Part shown: positions 8,533 through 17,023 of the stretch, one piece after another
Layout: each line of letters begins with the position of its first letter
Numbering within the stretch: the stretch's first letter is position 1
Assembly (NCBI GenBank): GCA_965205915.1
Contig: OZ242191.1
Coordinates: 1,984,001 to 2,048,000, forward strand
Length of the DNA stretch: 64,000 bases
Source of the DNA: VXMO01 sp965205915
GTDB taxonomy: Bacteria; Chloroflexota; Dehalococcoidia; UBA6926
Reading direction: 5' to 3'
Position numbers and translations under genes: made by a program
The notes under the pieces: model-generated
What the model was told of the DNA's origin: nothing
What the model saw: only the letters and a program-made list of their open reading frames with translations
Databases searched by the model: none

Positions 8533-8584
8533 GCGAGACCTCCTTTCCCGACACCTCTCGATGCCGTGAGTGTGTGTGGTGCCG

Positions 8585-9199
8585 TTATACCAGATGTTCC
8601 GGCAATTCGGGTGTGGGGAATTGCGCGCGGCTGCGAAGCCGCTCCTCGGCTTGTTGTTTCCTCGTGTTCTCGATAAGCCTGTAGACGACATTGAAATACG
8701 CCAGCCATGCGGCCTTATATTCACGCTCGGCATCGCCGCGCGGATAACCGTCGAGACCCCACCGCTCCATGCGGTCGAATTCCTTTTCTTCCAGATCTCC
8801 GTGCTGGTTCATGCGGTCATGAAAACCAGAGACCCCATCAATGCGGCCAGCCATGTCCACTAGGCTGCGGGTATCCTCTGGCGACTTATCTCCTCTCAAG
8901 TAAAACTCTCGCCGGTAGACGAATCTCTCATACTCTTCCCGGTCTACTTCCTTAAGCCAGTCGCGGGCATCCGTCCAGCCGTGCTCACGCCAGTCGATGT
9001 CCGACCATTGCTCTCCGTCGTCCGCAAATGCGGCGACGACATCCCCAAGATCGTCTTCCTCTACCCGCGTGGCCAACCCTTCATGTCCCATCACCACCGA
9101 CTCAATCGCGTCACGGCAGACCTCCGATACGTTGATCGGCTCCCTAATCGCTTTCAGACGCCCGTGGAGCCCGCTAGAGATGTTGATTCCAATACGCAT
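8585..9199 (-). CDS. Protein with CcdA/RHH-like N-terminus, unknown C-terminal domain
   Basis: 204 residues. The first 40 (MRIGINISSGLHGRLKAI then PINVSEVCRDAIESV) look like a CcdA-type ribbon-helix-helix: a beta arm, then the phrase PINVSEVC. The rest is acidic, Trp- and Tyr-rich and not recognised. AGGAGG (9210-9205) fixes the ATG at 9199 rather than the GTG at 9202. A long inverted repeat over its promoter supports autoregulation. No toxin gene follows except the 37-residue ORF, so it may be a transcription regulator rather than an antitoxin. Confidence 0.6.
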   Translation of the reverse strand: MRIGINISSGLHGRLKAIREPINVSEVCRDAIESVVMGHEGLATRVEEDDLGDVVAAFADDGEQWSDIDWREHGWTDARDWLKEVDREEYERFVYRREFYLRGDKSPEDTRSLVDMAGRIDGVSGFHDRMNQHGDLEEKEFDRMERWGLDGYPRGDAEREYKAAWLAYFNVVYRLIENTRKQQAEERLRSRAQFPTPELPEHLV

Positions 9200-9204
9200 C
9201 ACAT

Positions 9205-9263
9205 CCTCCTGAGATAACGCTACGCAATCGTATGCCGTATGTCAATGAAGGCATACGGCATAC
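9205..9263 (-). promoter_or_regulatory. Promoter with 11-bp inverted-repeat operator for the RHH gene
   Basis: On the minus strand TTGACA (9245-9240), a 17-base spacer and TAGCGT (9222-9217) precede an AGGAGG ribosome site (9210-9205). Arms GTATGCCGTAT (9230-9240) and ATACGGCATAC (9253-9263) are perfect inverted repeats separated by 12 bases. They overlap the spacer and the -35 box, as expected for a repressor site. Confidence 0.55.
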
Positions 9264-9576
9264 ACCCCCCCTCCGCCATTCCCGCCCCGCCCCCCCCGTC
9301 ATTCCCGCCCCGCCCCCCTCCGTCATTCCCGCGAAAGCGGGAATCTTGAACTCGGAGTGCAACCAGACCCCGTAACGCCGTCTCTCGTCATCCCCACGCT
9401 CTCCCGAATCCCACCTCATTCCGGCGAAAGCCGGAATCCATCGGGCCATCCCACACCCCATAACCACCCCGCGCCCCCCCCTGTCATTCCGAGCCCAGCG
9501 AGGAATCTAACACCCCCTATCTGTGATACGATTCCCCTACGTTTTCAACGCGCTTTACCCCATGGCATATACATAG
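9264..9576 (+). repeat. REP-type palindromes upstream of the MFS gene
   Basis: This gap holds C-rich half-repeats, one full palindrome with AAAG loop (about 9321-9345), a second-type palindrome ATTCCGGCGAAAGCCGGAAT (about 9418-9437) and one copy of the asymmetric element beginning ATTCCGAGCCCAGCGAGGAA (about 9484). No coding potential was seen apart from the start of the MFS gene. Confidence 0.7.
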
Positions 9577-10923
9577 GTGTTCCGACTAAGAAACCGCACG
9601 CGATTCCATCCCAGCCACGTATTCTTCGGCTGGTGGATTGTATTGGGCGCGTTCCTCATCCAGGTCATTAACGGCGGGCTCTTCTTCCAGGCCTTCCAGG
9701 TCTACTTCGGCTATCTGCGCACCGAGTTTGCATGGTCTCGCACTAGTATCGCGCTTGCCTTTACCCTCTCCAGGGCGGAAAGCGGCCTCCTCGGCCCCCT
9801 TCAGGGTTGGCTTGTCGATAAGTTTGGGACGCGACGTATATTGCAGATCGGCGTGGTTCTTTACGCCACCGGATTCTTCGTATTCAGCAACATTGAGTCG
9901 CTCTGGCAGTACTATGGCGCGTATCTCATCATCTCCCTGGGCTCAAGCCTGGCGGGGTTCATCACAGTAAACGCCGCGCTGGCGAATTGGTTCGACAAGA
10001 GGCGATCACGGGCCATGGGGTTGGCCTCGGTGGGCTGGGGCGTCTCAGGCTGGGCGCTGCCTCTGATTGTGGTAGCCATGGATCAAATTGGTTGGCGCGG
10101 CATGGCAATGTGGTCAGCCGTCATTGTTCTCGTGGTCGGTCTTCCCATCACGATGCTCTTTCGGCACTCCCCTGAACCCTACGGGTACCTGCCGGACGGT
10201 GAGAAGCCGGCGGTTCAGGAGAGCTCTAGCGATGGCATACCCGGGACGGCGCGGCCCATCCTGAACCTTGTTACATACGGTTTTACGTCGCGCGAGGCCC
10301 TGCGGACGCCCTCCTTCTGGCTCATTTCCTTAGGCCATGCAAGCGCGATGCTCTCTGTTTCCACTATCAGCGCCCTTTTTATTCCCTATGTGAAAGAGGA
10401 GATGTTTATCTCGCGTGAGACCGGCGCACTGATCTACACGGTCCTCACGACTGTGATGATTGGCGCGCAGGTCGCAGCGGGGTTCTTGGCGGAGCGCATT
10501 GAGATGCGAAAGATCATCGTCGTCTGCATGTTTGGCCATACCCTTGCGCTGATTGTTCTAATCATGGCTACTTCCATACCTATGCTCGTTGTGTTTGCGG
10601 TCATCCACGGTTTGTCATGGGGATTCCGCGGTCCCCTCATGACGGCAATCCGGGCCGACTACTTTGGCCGCGCGGCATTCGCAACGATCATGGGCTTCTC
10701 CTCACTCATCGTGCAGCTCGGCACCATGAGCGGCCCCCTGCTTGCAGCAGGCATCGCTGACAGAGTCGGATCTTACGGGCCGGCCTTTGGATTCATCGCC
10801 TTTGTCACCACCGCCGGCGCGTTCCTCTTCGCTATGGCGCGACGACCCGACCCGCCCAACCGCCCGTCCGACGCGCCGGAGCCACAGGCAGACGAGGGCA
10901 GGGGAGTTTATGCTGCCCACTAA
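9577..10923 (+). CDS. MFS transporter, monocarboxylate/oxalate-formate type
   Basis: 448 residues with about twelve hydrophobic segments, beginning FFGWWIVLGAFLIQVINGG, the N-terminus usual for the MCT/OFA branch of the major facilitator superfamily. The loop 2-3 signature appears as PLQGWLVDKFGTRRI (about 67-82), and the central loop (about 205-235) separates the two six-helix halves. It should move a small organic anion across the membrane. The start is GTG with no clear ribosome site, so a later start is possible. Substrate not determinable. Confidence 0.8.
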   Translation: MFRLRNRTRFHPSHVFFGWWIVLGAFLIQVINGGLFFQAFQVYFGYLRTEFAWSRTSIALAFTLSRAESGLLGPLQGWLVDKFGTRRILQIGVVLYATGFFVFSNIESLWQYYGAYLIISLGSSLAGFITVNAALANWFDKRRSRAMGLASVGWGVSGWALPLIVVAMDQIGWRGMAMWSAVIVLVVGLPITMLFRHSPEPYGYLPDGEKPAVQESSSDGIPGTARPILNLVTYGFTSREALRTPSFWLISLGHASAMLSVSTISALFIPYVKEEMFISRETGALIYTVLTTVMIGAQVAAGFLAERIEMRKIIVVCMFGHTLALIVLIMATSIPMLVVFAVIHGLSWGFRGPLMTAIRADYFGRAAFATIMGFSSLIVQLGTMSGPLLAAGIADRVGSYGPAFGFIAFVTTAGAFLFAMARRPDPPNRPSDAPEPQADEGRGVYAAH

Positions 10924-11041
10924 ACCTGCCGAGATCGCCTAATGCGCCTTGAGTACGCCACTCTCGTGGGATAGTCTGAACGCAGAGACGTCAAACAGCA
11001 TGTGCCGCGCAGGAACGTAGCAGCGACGGGAGGATTCGGAC

Positions 11042-13360
11042 GTGACGCAGACAGCCCCCGCCAACACAATCACCATCGCAGTTGACGGGCGACAGGTCAC
11101 CGCCCCGGCAGGATCCACCATCCTCGAGGCCGCCGCCCTCGCCGGTATCTACATCCCCACCCTCTGCTACGACGAACGTCTCAAAGCCTATGGCGCATGC
11201 CGCATGTGCCTCGTTGAGCAGGAAGGCAGGCCCGGTTTCGCCGCCGCCTGTGTCGCCCCCGCAGCCCCGGACGCCGCATACCGCACCAACTCCGACGATA
11301 CCGTCGAGCTCCGCCAGTCCGTCCTCAACCTGCTAATGTCCGAGCACCCGCACGGCTGCCTGACCTGCGACCGCGTCGTCCACTGCGGCCCCAACGATAT
11401 CTGCCTCCGAAACGTCTCCGTCACCGATCGCTGCGTCGTCTGCCCACAGAACCAACGCTGCGAACTGCAAGCCACGGTCGAAATCGTCGGCGTCACAGAG
11501 CAGCTGCTCCCCTACAACTATCGCGAAATGCCGATTCGCACCGAAGACCCCCATATCGACCGCGACTACAACCTCTGCATCTCGTGCGCCCGCTGCGTGC
11601 GCGTCTGCGATGAGGTCATCGGCGCAGAAGCCATCTCCATGGTCGACCGCGGCGACCGCATCCTCCCCGGTACGCCCAACGATGTGCCGCTCTCTGACCC
11701 CCTCACCGGCTGCACCTTCTGTGGCGCATGCGTGGATGTCTGCCCCGTCGGCGCGCTCACGGAAAAGGACAACAAGTGGGCCGGCCTGCCGGACGCCAAC
11801 GTCACCACCGTCTGCACCGAGTGTGAGATCGGCTGCCAGGTCACTGCGGAACTCAAGGATGGCCGACTCCTGCGCGTCACGCCCGACATCGAAGGCGGCG
11901 CGAACGGCGGCTTTGCCTGCATCCACGGCAAATTTGAACTCGCGAATGAGTCCAACAACGAAGCGCGCCTGATCAACGCCATGATCCGCGACGTGAACGG
12001 CGCGCTTGGCGCGGCGTCATGGGACGATGCCATCACCGCCGCCGCCGAGGGCCTCCGCGCCCGCGTCGGCGACTCCGCCGCCCTCGTCATCTCGCCCCGC
12101 CTCGCCAATGAGGACGCATATGTCCTGAATCGCCTCGCGCGTGAGGCACTGCAAACGCAGCGCGTCGCCATCGCGGCCACCGGGCCAATTCAGGCGGGCA
12201 GGGAACTCGCCGCCATGTTCGGCAATGCCGCCAACGCCAGCCCCATCCGGGATATCGCCAAGGCGCGGGCTGTGCTCGTGATCGGTTCTGACATTGAATT
12301 GACCCACCCCGTCGCCTCGTACCAGATCCACAAGGCTGTCAACTATAACGACGCCACCCTCATCGGCATCGGCTCCGGCGCCTACCCGGAACTCGGTCGC
12401 GCCTCTGAGCGATGGCTGACCTGCGCTGAGGGCACTGAGCACGCCGTCCTGCGTGGTATCCTCCGCGCCCTGCTTGATGCCAACCTCGTCCACGATGAAT
12501 TCCTCGAAGAGTCCGTCGACGGCCTTGCCGACCTCACCGAGAGCCTCGCCGCCACAACCGTCGAGGACGCCGCCACAGAAGCAGGCGTCTCCACCGACGA
12601 TCTGCGCTGGGCTGCCCGTATCATCGGCACGTCCGCCCCGCTCTCCGTCATCTACGGCGCGCGTGAAGAAGACGCCCCCGGCCTCGCGAGCCTCGTCGCC
12701 GCGCTCGCCACACTAACCGGCAACGTGTCGAATGGGCAGGGTGGCGGCCTCCACGTCCTGCGCCCCGGTGGAGGCAACGTGCAGGGCGTCTCGGACATCC
12801 TCGGCGCGAATGCATCCGGCCTCGATGAAATCATTGAGCCCATTGAGTCCGGCACAGTCACCGCCCTCTACTGGACGGGCGACATCCCCGCTGACATGAC
12901 CGATGACCGCCGCGCCCGCCTACTCGCCGCCCTCGCCCGCCTTGAGTTCCTTGTCGTGCAGGGCCTGGTTATTGCAGATGAGCTTGCATCGATCGCCGAC
13001 ATCCTCATCCCCGCCGCCGCCGCCGTCGAGCGCGAGGGCACGTACACCAACGCCGAACGCCGCGTGCAGCGCGTCAGGCCCATCAAGGAAGCCCCCGGCG
13101 ATGCCCACCCCGTCTGGCGAGCCCCCGCTGACATAGCGCGCCAACTCGGCGCAGCTGATTTCGGCTACTCGAACGCCAACGACATTCTCGTGGACATCAC
13201 AGCCGCACTCCCCAACTACGCCGGCATAAGGCCCGATCTGCTCGATTCCACCCTCACCGGCCCCACATGGCCGCTGCAGGTGGGCGGCACGGACGAGCGT
13301 CTCTATCAGGGCGCAATGTTCGGCAACGCGAGCGGCCGCATCCGCCTCGCGGCGCTCTAA
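11042..13360 (+). CDS. NuoG/formate-dehydrogenase-like iron-sulfur molybdopterin protein
   Basis: 772 residues. Order of domains: plant-type [2Fe-2S] (Cys in TLCYDERL, GACRMC and AAAC); a His-Cys3 cluster HPHGCLTCDRVVHC; an extra CX9CX2CX5C run ending QNQRCELQ; two CX2CX2CX3C ferredoxin motifs (CISCARCVRVC, CTFCGACVDVC); a fourth 4Fe-4S motif CTECEIGC; then a molybdopterin-oxidoreductase fold to the end. Where formate dehydrogenases have a catalytic Cys or Sec, this protein has RVAIAATGPIQAG with no Cys, so it is more like NuoG than an active FDH. Start is GTG with GGAGG upstream. Electron-transfer partners (NuoE/NuoF-like) are not in the window. Confidence 0.8.
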   Translation: MTQTAPANTITIAVDGRQVTAPAGSTILEAAALAGIYIPTLCYDERLKAYGACRMCLVEQEGRPGFAAACVAPAAPDAAYRTNSDDTVELRQSVLNLLMSEHPHGCLTCDRVVHCGPNDICLRNVSVTDRCVVCPQNQRCELQATVEIVGVTEQLLPYNYREMPIRTEDPHIDRDYNLCISCARCVRVCDEVIGAEAISMVDRGDRILPGTPNDVPLSDPLTGCTFCGACVDVCPVGALTEKDNKWAGLPDANVTTVCTECEIGCQVTAELKDGRLLRVTPDIEGGANGGFACIHGKFELANESNNEARLINAMIRDVNGALGAASWDDAITAAAEGLRARVGDSAALVISPRLANEDAYVLNRLAREALQTQRVAIAATGPIQAGRELAAMFGNAANASPIRDIAKARAVLVIGSDIELTHPVASYQIHKAVNYNDATLIGIGSGAYPELGRASERWLTCAEGTEHAVLRGILRALLDANLVHDEFLEESVDGLADLTESLAATTVEDAATEAGVSTDDLRWAARIIGTSAPLSVIYGAREEDAPGLASLVAALATLTGNVSNGQGGGLHVLRPGGGNVQGVSDILGANASGLDEIIEPIESGTVTALYWTGDIPADMTDDRRARLLAALARLEFLVVQGLVIADELASIADILIPAAAAVEREGTYTNAERRVQRVRPIKEAPGDAHPVWRAPADIARQLGAADFGYSNANDILVDITAALPNYAGIRPDLLDSTLTGPTWPLQVGGTDERLYQGAMFGNASGRIRLAAL

Positions 13361-13367
13361 GGCTCGG

Positions 13368-13598
13368 ATGGTCGCCACAGCCACAGCCTGGTATCTCCGC
13401 GCGCACGATGATGGCCGGCCGCTCGGCGTCTACATCCGCGACGAAGAGCCGCTTGAACCCACCCCCGGCATCGTCATCGAAGCCGAAGATGCCTCCCAAT
13501 CATGGCGTCAAGCAGAGGTCGTCTCCTTTGAAGCGCTCCCCCACGCCTGCTCAATGCCCCGCTACAACGTCATCGTCAAGGTCCTGGTTGCGGCATGA
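13368..13598 (+). CDS. Small conserved-looking protein between nuoG-like gene and tag
   Basis: 76 residues, not recognised. It starts seven bases after the NuoG-like gene and its stop overlaps the next start as ATGA, so it is very probably translated in this operon. The sequence alternates beta-like stretches (ATAWYLRA, PGIVIEAE, YNVIVKVLVAA) with no transmembrane segment or Cys cluster. Confidence 0.5.
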   Translation: MVATATAWYLRAHDDGRPLGVYIRDEEPLEPTPGIVIEAEDASQSWRQAEVVSFEALPHACSMPRYNVIVKVLVAA

Positions 13599-14197
13599 CT
13601 GACTCCCCAAACGACCTCGCCCCCCTGACTCGCTGCTGGCCGGACGTAGACGCCAACCCGCAGATGATCGCCTACCACGATGACGAGTGGGGCACCCCCC
13701 TCCACGACGACCACAAGCTGTTCGAGTTCCTCGTGCTGGAAGGCTTTCAGGCCGGCCTCTCGTGGCGCACAATCCTCAACAAACGCCCCGCCTTCCGAGA
13801 CGCATTTGACGGCTTTGACGTTGAGAAAGTAGCCAACTACGGCGACGAAGAAGTCGCCCGCCTCCTCGAAGACAAGGGCATCGTCCGCAACCGCCAAAAA
13901 ATACTCGCCACCATCAACAACGCCCAGAGATTCATCGAAGCCCAAAAAGACTTCGGCTCATTCGACCGATACATCTGGCAGTTCACCAACTACAAGACCC
14001 TGCGCAGCCCTAACCCCATCCGCAGTTGGGAGGACGTTCCCGCCACTTCGCCGGAGTCGGACGCCATGTCCAAAGACCTCAAAACCCGCGGCTTCAAATT
14101 TGTCGGCTCCACAATCTGCTACGCCCACATGCAGGCCACCGGCATGGTCAACGATCACCAGGACAACTGCTACAAAGCCACCATCGGCGACTGGTAG
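13595..14197 (+). CDS. tag: DNA-3-methyladenine glycosylase I
   Basis: 200 residues, the usual family length. The start CWPDVDANPQMIAYHDDEWG and the end CYAHMQATGMVNDHQDNC contain the conserved Cys and His residues that bind structural zinc in Tag. The body FEFLVLEGFQAGLSW is the diagnostic segment. The enzyme removes alkylated 3-methyladenine from DNA to start base-excision repair. It is coupled by an ATGA overlap to the 76-residue gene and thus to the NuoG-like gene, an odd operon partner. Confidence 0.93.
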   Translation: MTDSPNDLAPLTRCWPDVDANPQMIAYHDDEWGTPLHDDHKLFEFLVLEGFQAGLSWRTILNKRPAFRDAFDGFDVEKVANYGDEEVARLLEDKGIVRNRQKILATINNAQRFIEAQKDFGSFDRYIWQFTNYKTLRSPNPIRSWEDVPATSPESDAMSKDLKTRGFKFVGSTICYAHMQATGMVNDHQDNCYKATIGDW

Positions 14198-14455
14198 CAC
14201 CGCCCCCCACCCGTCCACCCCCCTCTCCATTCCGCCCCCAACCCCCCACCACCCCCCTCATTCCGCGCCCCATCCGTCAATCCCGCGCCCCGCCGTCAAT
14301 CCCGCGCCCCGCCGTCAATCCCGCGCCCCGCCGTCAATCCCGCGCCGCGCCGTCATTCCCGCGCCGCGCCGTCATTCCCGCGCCGCGCCGCCATCCCGCG
14401 CCCCGCCGTCATTCCCGCGCCCCGCCGTCATTCCCGCGAACGCGGGAATCTGAAT
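14198..14455 (+). repeat. 19-bp tandem array of half-REP units ending in a complete REP
   Basis: After a C-rich stretch, about eight to nine 19-base units of the form CCGTCAATCCCGCGCCCCG run from about 14274. They end at about 14426 in a full palindrome (core ATTCCCGCGAACGCGGGAAT). Units drift from GTCAAT to GTCATT toward the intact copy. The rest of the 14198-14614 gap holds one second-type palindrome (about 14493) and the antitoxin leader. Confidence 0.8.
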
Positions 14456-14614
14456 CGCAATACGCCAACCAACCCCCGTACCGCCACACCCCTCATTCCG
14501 GCGAAAGCCGGAATCCATCCCCGCCCCGCCCCGCGACCAACCCTTCTGTAAACCCCACCTTTCTGTATTTTCAGTAAACTACCCATAGAGAATCACGAAA
14601 GGAAACCCCACCCC

Positions 14615-14917
14615 ATGGCAACTGAAAGAAAACGGCTGACACTCGATATTGACCCTGACTTACAACGCCGCCTAAAATCCGCCGCCGCCCTCAAAGGCAT
14701 CACCATGCGTCAATTCTGCGAGAGTGCTCTTGAAGAAGCCGTCGATCAAGATCAGCCTCAACAAGTGACGGAGGGCAAATCGCGACTGCAGGAATTCAAT
14801 GAGTTCATAGCGAGAAATCGCGAACTCACCGGCGGACGCAAGTTTCCCGGAAATTCAGCTGACATCATCCGCGAAGAGCGCGAGCTAAGGGCTGAGCAAA
14901 TTGACAACCGAATCTAG
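14615..14917 (+). CDS. Orphan RHH antitoxin (duplicate copy, no toxin)
   Basis: 100 residues; KRLTLDIDPDLQRRLKSAAA then KGITMRQFCESALEEA is a ribbon-helix-helix domain. It is nearly identical to the downstream paralogue at both ends (residues 1-45 and 75-100) but diverged in the middle, and no toxin frame follows its stop. It may still cross-neutralise the VapC at 15359 or act only as a repressor. The ribosome site is AAAGGAAA. Confidence 0.75.
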   Translation: MATERKRLTLDIDPDLQRRLKSAAALKGITMRQFCESALEEAVDQDQPQQVTEGKSRLQEFNEFIARNRELTGGRKFPGNSADIIREERELRAEQIDNRI

Positions 14918-15072
14918 TAACACCCCCCCATTCCGTCTCACCCACCTCATTCCGGCGAAAGCCGGAATCCATCCCCGCCCCATACCGCGACCAACCCTTC
15001 TTTCTGTAAACCCCACCTTTCTGTCCTTGCAGTAAAGTATCCACAGAGAATGACTCAAAGGAGCCCAACACG

Positions 15073-15375
15073 ATGGCAACAACAAAAAAGAGACTGACTC
15101 TGGATATCGACTCCAACCTACAACGCCGCCTAAAATCCGCAGCCGCCCTCAAAGGCATCACCATGCGTGAATTCTGCGAGAGCACCCTTGAAACGGCCCT
15201 CAATCAAGATCAATCCGGCGATACAAGAGAAAGCGGATTCGACTATGAAGCTTTCGAAAGAACCGTGGCGCTGCGCAAGCAGATTTTCGGCGGACGAAAG
15301 CTCCCAGGAAATTCGGCCGACATCATCCGGGAAGAGCGCGAGCTAAGGGCCGAGCAAATTGACAACCGGATATAG
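15073..15375 (+). CDS. RHH antitoxin of the second vapBC pair
   Basis: 100 residues: RLTLDIDSNLQRRLKSAAAL then KGITMREFCESTLE forms the ribbon-helix-helix, with a charged toxin-binding tail ending EERELRAEQIDNRI. AAAGGAG precedes the ATG. It overlaps the downstream PIN toxin gene by 17 bases. Paralogue of the gene at 14615. Confidence 0.82.
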   Translation: MATTKKRLTLDIDSNLQRRLKSAAALKGITMREFCESTLETALNQDQSGDTRESGFDYEAFERTVALRKQIFGGRKLPGNSADIIREERELRAEQIDNRI

Positions 15376-15817
15376 TGAGTTTGTTGTCGTCGATGCCAGC
15401 ATCGTCGTCAAGTGGCTGGTAGAAGAGGAGAACTCAGATCGGGCTACTGCGCTGGTTCAATCGTGGCGCACCGCCAGAATTCAAATCGCCGCGCCTCACC
15501 TCATGCCATACGAAGTGTCCAATGCTCTTCATCGGAGAGTAACTGAAGGCGAAATCACGCTCGAAGGCGCCGCCACACTCATGGAGAGCCTAATGACCCA
15601 TCGGATCGCGCTCCATGTTCCTTCGCCCAACCATCGCGCCGCCCTCCAACTCGCCACACGCTTCAACCAGCGCGCCATCTATGACTCCCACTACCTGGCG
15701 CTTGCCCAAGCCCTGGATTGCGAGTTCTGGACCGCAGACGAAAGATTCTACCGATCCGCGAGTCCCAATCTCGCCAACATCCGTCTAATCAGCGAAGCCG
15801 CCGCTCCAAACCAATAG
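15359..15817 (+). CDS. VapC-family PIN-domain toxin
   Basis: 152 residues with FVVVDASIVVKWLVEEE (first catalytic Asp at about residue 12), PYEVSNALHRR (conserved Glu), YDSHYLALAQAL and WTADERFYR (C-terminal acidic residues). All four canonical acidic positions seem present. The only usable start is the TTG at 15359 inside the antitoxin gene, giving tight coupling. Predicted RNase toxin. Confidence 0.85.
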   Translation: MTTGYSEFVVVDASIVVKWLVEEENSDRATALVQSWRTARIQIAAPHLMPYEVSNALHRRVTEGEITLEGAATLMESLMTHRIALHVPSPNHRAALQLATRFNQRAIYDSHYLALAQALDCEFWTADERFYRSASPNLANIRLISEAAAPNQ

Positions 15818-15854
15818 CCCTCCGCGTGGCTCGGTAGAAGTGTGCCCCCCCCCC

Positions 15855-16928
15855 CTACATCATCCGGCTGTCTGGCATGTTCACCCACGCGCTCATCTCG
15901 TGCGGCGGTGTGACTGTATACCCCTCCGTCACGTAAGACCCGTCAAGCTGGTCAACCGTCGACACGCCGATCAACGCCATCGCGCTAAGCAACTCGTCTT
16001 CCATGATCTCCAGCGCCCGCACGACACCGTCGGCGCCGCCCGCCGCAAGGCCCCAGCCCTGTAGCTTGCCGACCGCCACGCAGTCCGCGCCCAGCGCCAG
16101 CGCCTTTACAACGTCGCTGCCACGCACGATGCCGCCATCAACGACGATCTTGGCGCGCCCATCGACGGCCTTTGCGATCTCCGGAAGCGAATCAAGGGTG
16201 CCGAGGGCGTGATCGATCTGACGCCCGCCGTGGTTGGAAACCCAGATGATGTCAAAGCCACGCTCGACGGCTATTTCCGCGTCCTCCGCCGTCTGGATGC
16301 CCTTGATCGCAAATGGGAGCCCCATCAGGTCGCGGATGCGCTCCGCCAGGTCCCATGTCACAGACGATCCCGGAGAAACTCGTTGAACATTCAAAGTCGC
16401 CGGTACGGAACGCCCGACGATGGGTCGCTCGCGCCGGCTGTACCGAGCGTTGTCTACCGTCAGGACGAACGCGTGATAGCCCGCGGCCTTGATGCGCGGC
16501 GCCATCCCCTCAATCCACTCCCAATCGCCCTGGATATACATCTGGAACAGCTTGGGCCCGTTCCCCGCCTCCATCGTGCCCTCAAGCCCCGGCTCCGTCA
16601 CGGAACTCACCGTCTGGATAGTGCCGAATGTCTCAGCCGCTTTGGCGGACGCCCCAGCCGCCTCCGGGTGCAATCGCTGCATCCCGCCCACCGGCGCGAG
16701 CATCACCGGGATGCGCATCTTGTGGCCCAGGAATTTGGTGGATGGATCCATCGCTGACACATCGCGCAGCACACGAGGCCGAAACGCCACGCGATCGAAC
16801 GCGGCCCGGTTCCGCCTCATCGTCGTCTCCGACTCTGATCCTCCCACCAGGTAATCCCAGCCCGCCTGATCCAGGTTCTTGCGCGCCACCTGGATGGTTT
16901 CCTCATTGCTTACAAAGTCCACGCTCAT
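15855..16928 (-). CDS. FMN-dependent alpha-hydroxyacid oxidase/dehydrogenase
   Basis: 357 residues, the usual family size. Visible family marks: the N-terminal DYLVGGSESETTMRRNRAAF; PVMLAPVGGMQRL for FMN contact; the active-site His and Arg in VSNHGGRQID; and DGGIVRGSDVVKALALGADC for phosphate binding. It should oxidise an L-2-hydroxyacid such as lactate or glycolate. GGAGGA nine bases before the ATG supports the start. It stands between a TA locus and an MFS gene on the same strand, possibly its transporter. Confidence 0.88.
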   Translation of the reverse strand: MSVDFVSNEETIQVARKNLDQAGWDYLVGGSESETTMRRNRAAFDRVAFRPRVLRDVSAMDPSTKFLGHKMRIPVMLAPVGGMQRLHPEAAGASAKAAETFGTIQTVSSVTEPGLEGTMEAGNGPKLFQMYIQGDWEWIEGMAPRIKAAGYHAFVLTVDNARYSRRERPIVGRSVPATLNVQRVSPGSSVTWDLAERIRDLMGLPFAIKGIQTAEDAEIAVERGFDIIWVSNHGGRQIDHALGTLDSLPEIAKAVDGRAKIVVDGGIVRGSDVVKALALGADCVAVGKLQGWGLAAGGADGVVRALEIMEDELLSAMALIGVSTVDQLDGSYVTEGYTVTPPHEMSAWVNMPDSRMM

Positions 16929-17023
16929 TGTCGAAAGTCCTCCGCCATTACCCCAACTCTGTGTCCGTGTAGATTAGTCCTCTTCGATTGTAGCGCCCAC
17001 GCCGTGCCAGTGGCAGACGTGCG

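Larger units (their letters stand above)
14492..15375 (+). repeat. Direct duplication of an antitoxin gene with its leader and REP
   Basis: Bases 14492-14917 and 14946-15375 are two copies of the same unit (offset 454 at the left end, 458 in the genes because of a four-base insertion). Each contains ATTCCGGCGAAAGCCGGAAT, a leader with the CTG-N6-CAG palindrome, and a 100-codon RHH gene. Only the second copy retains a toxin gene. Confidence 0.85.
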
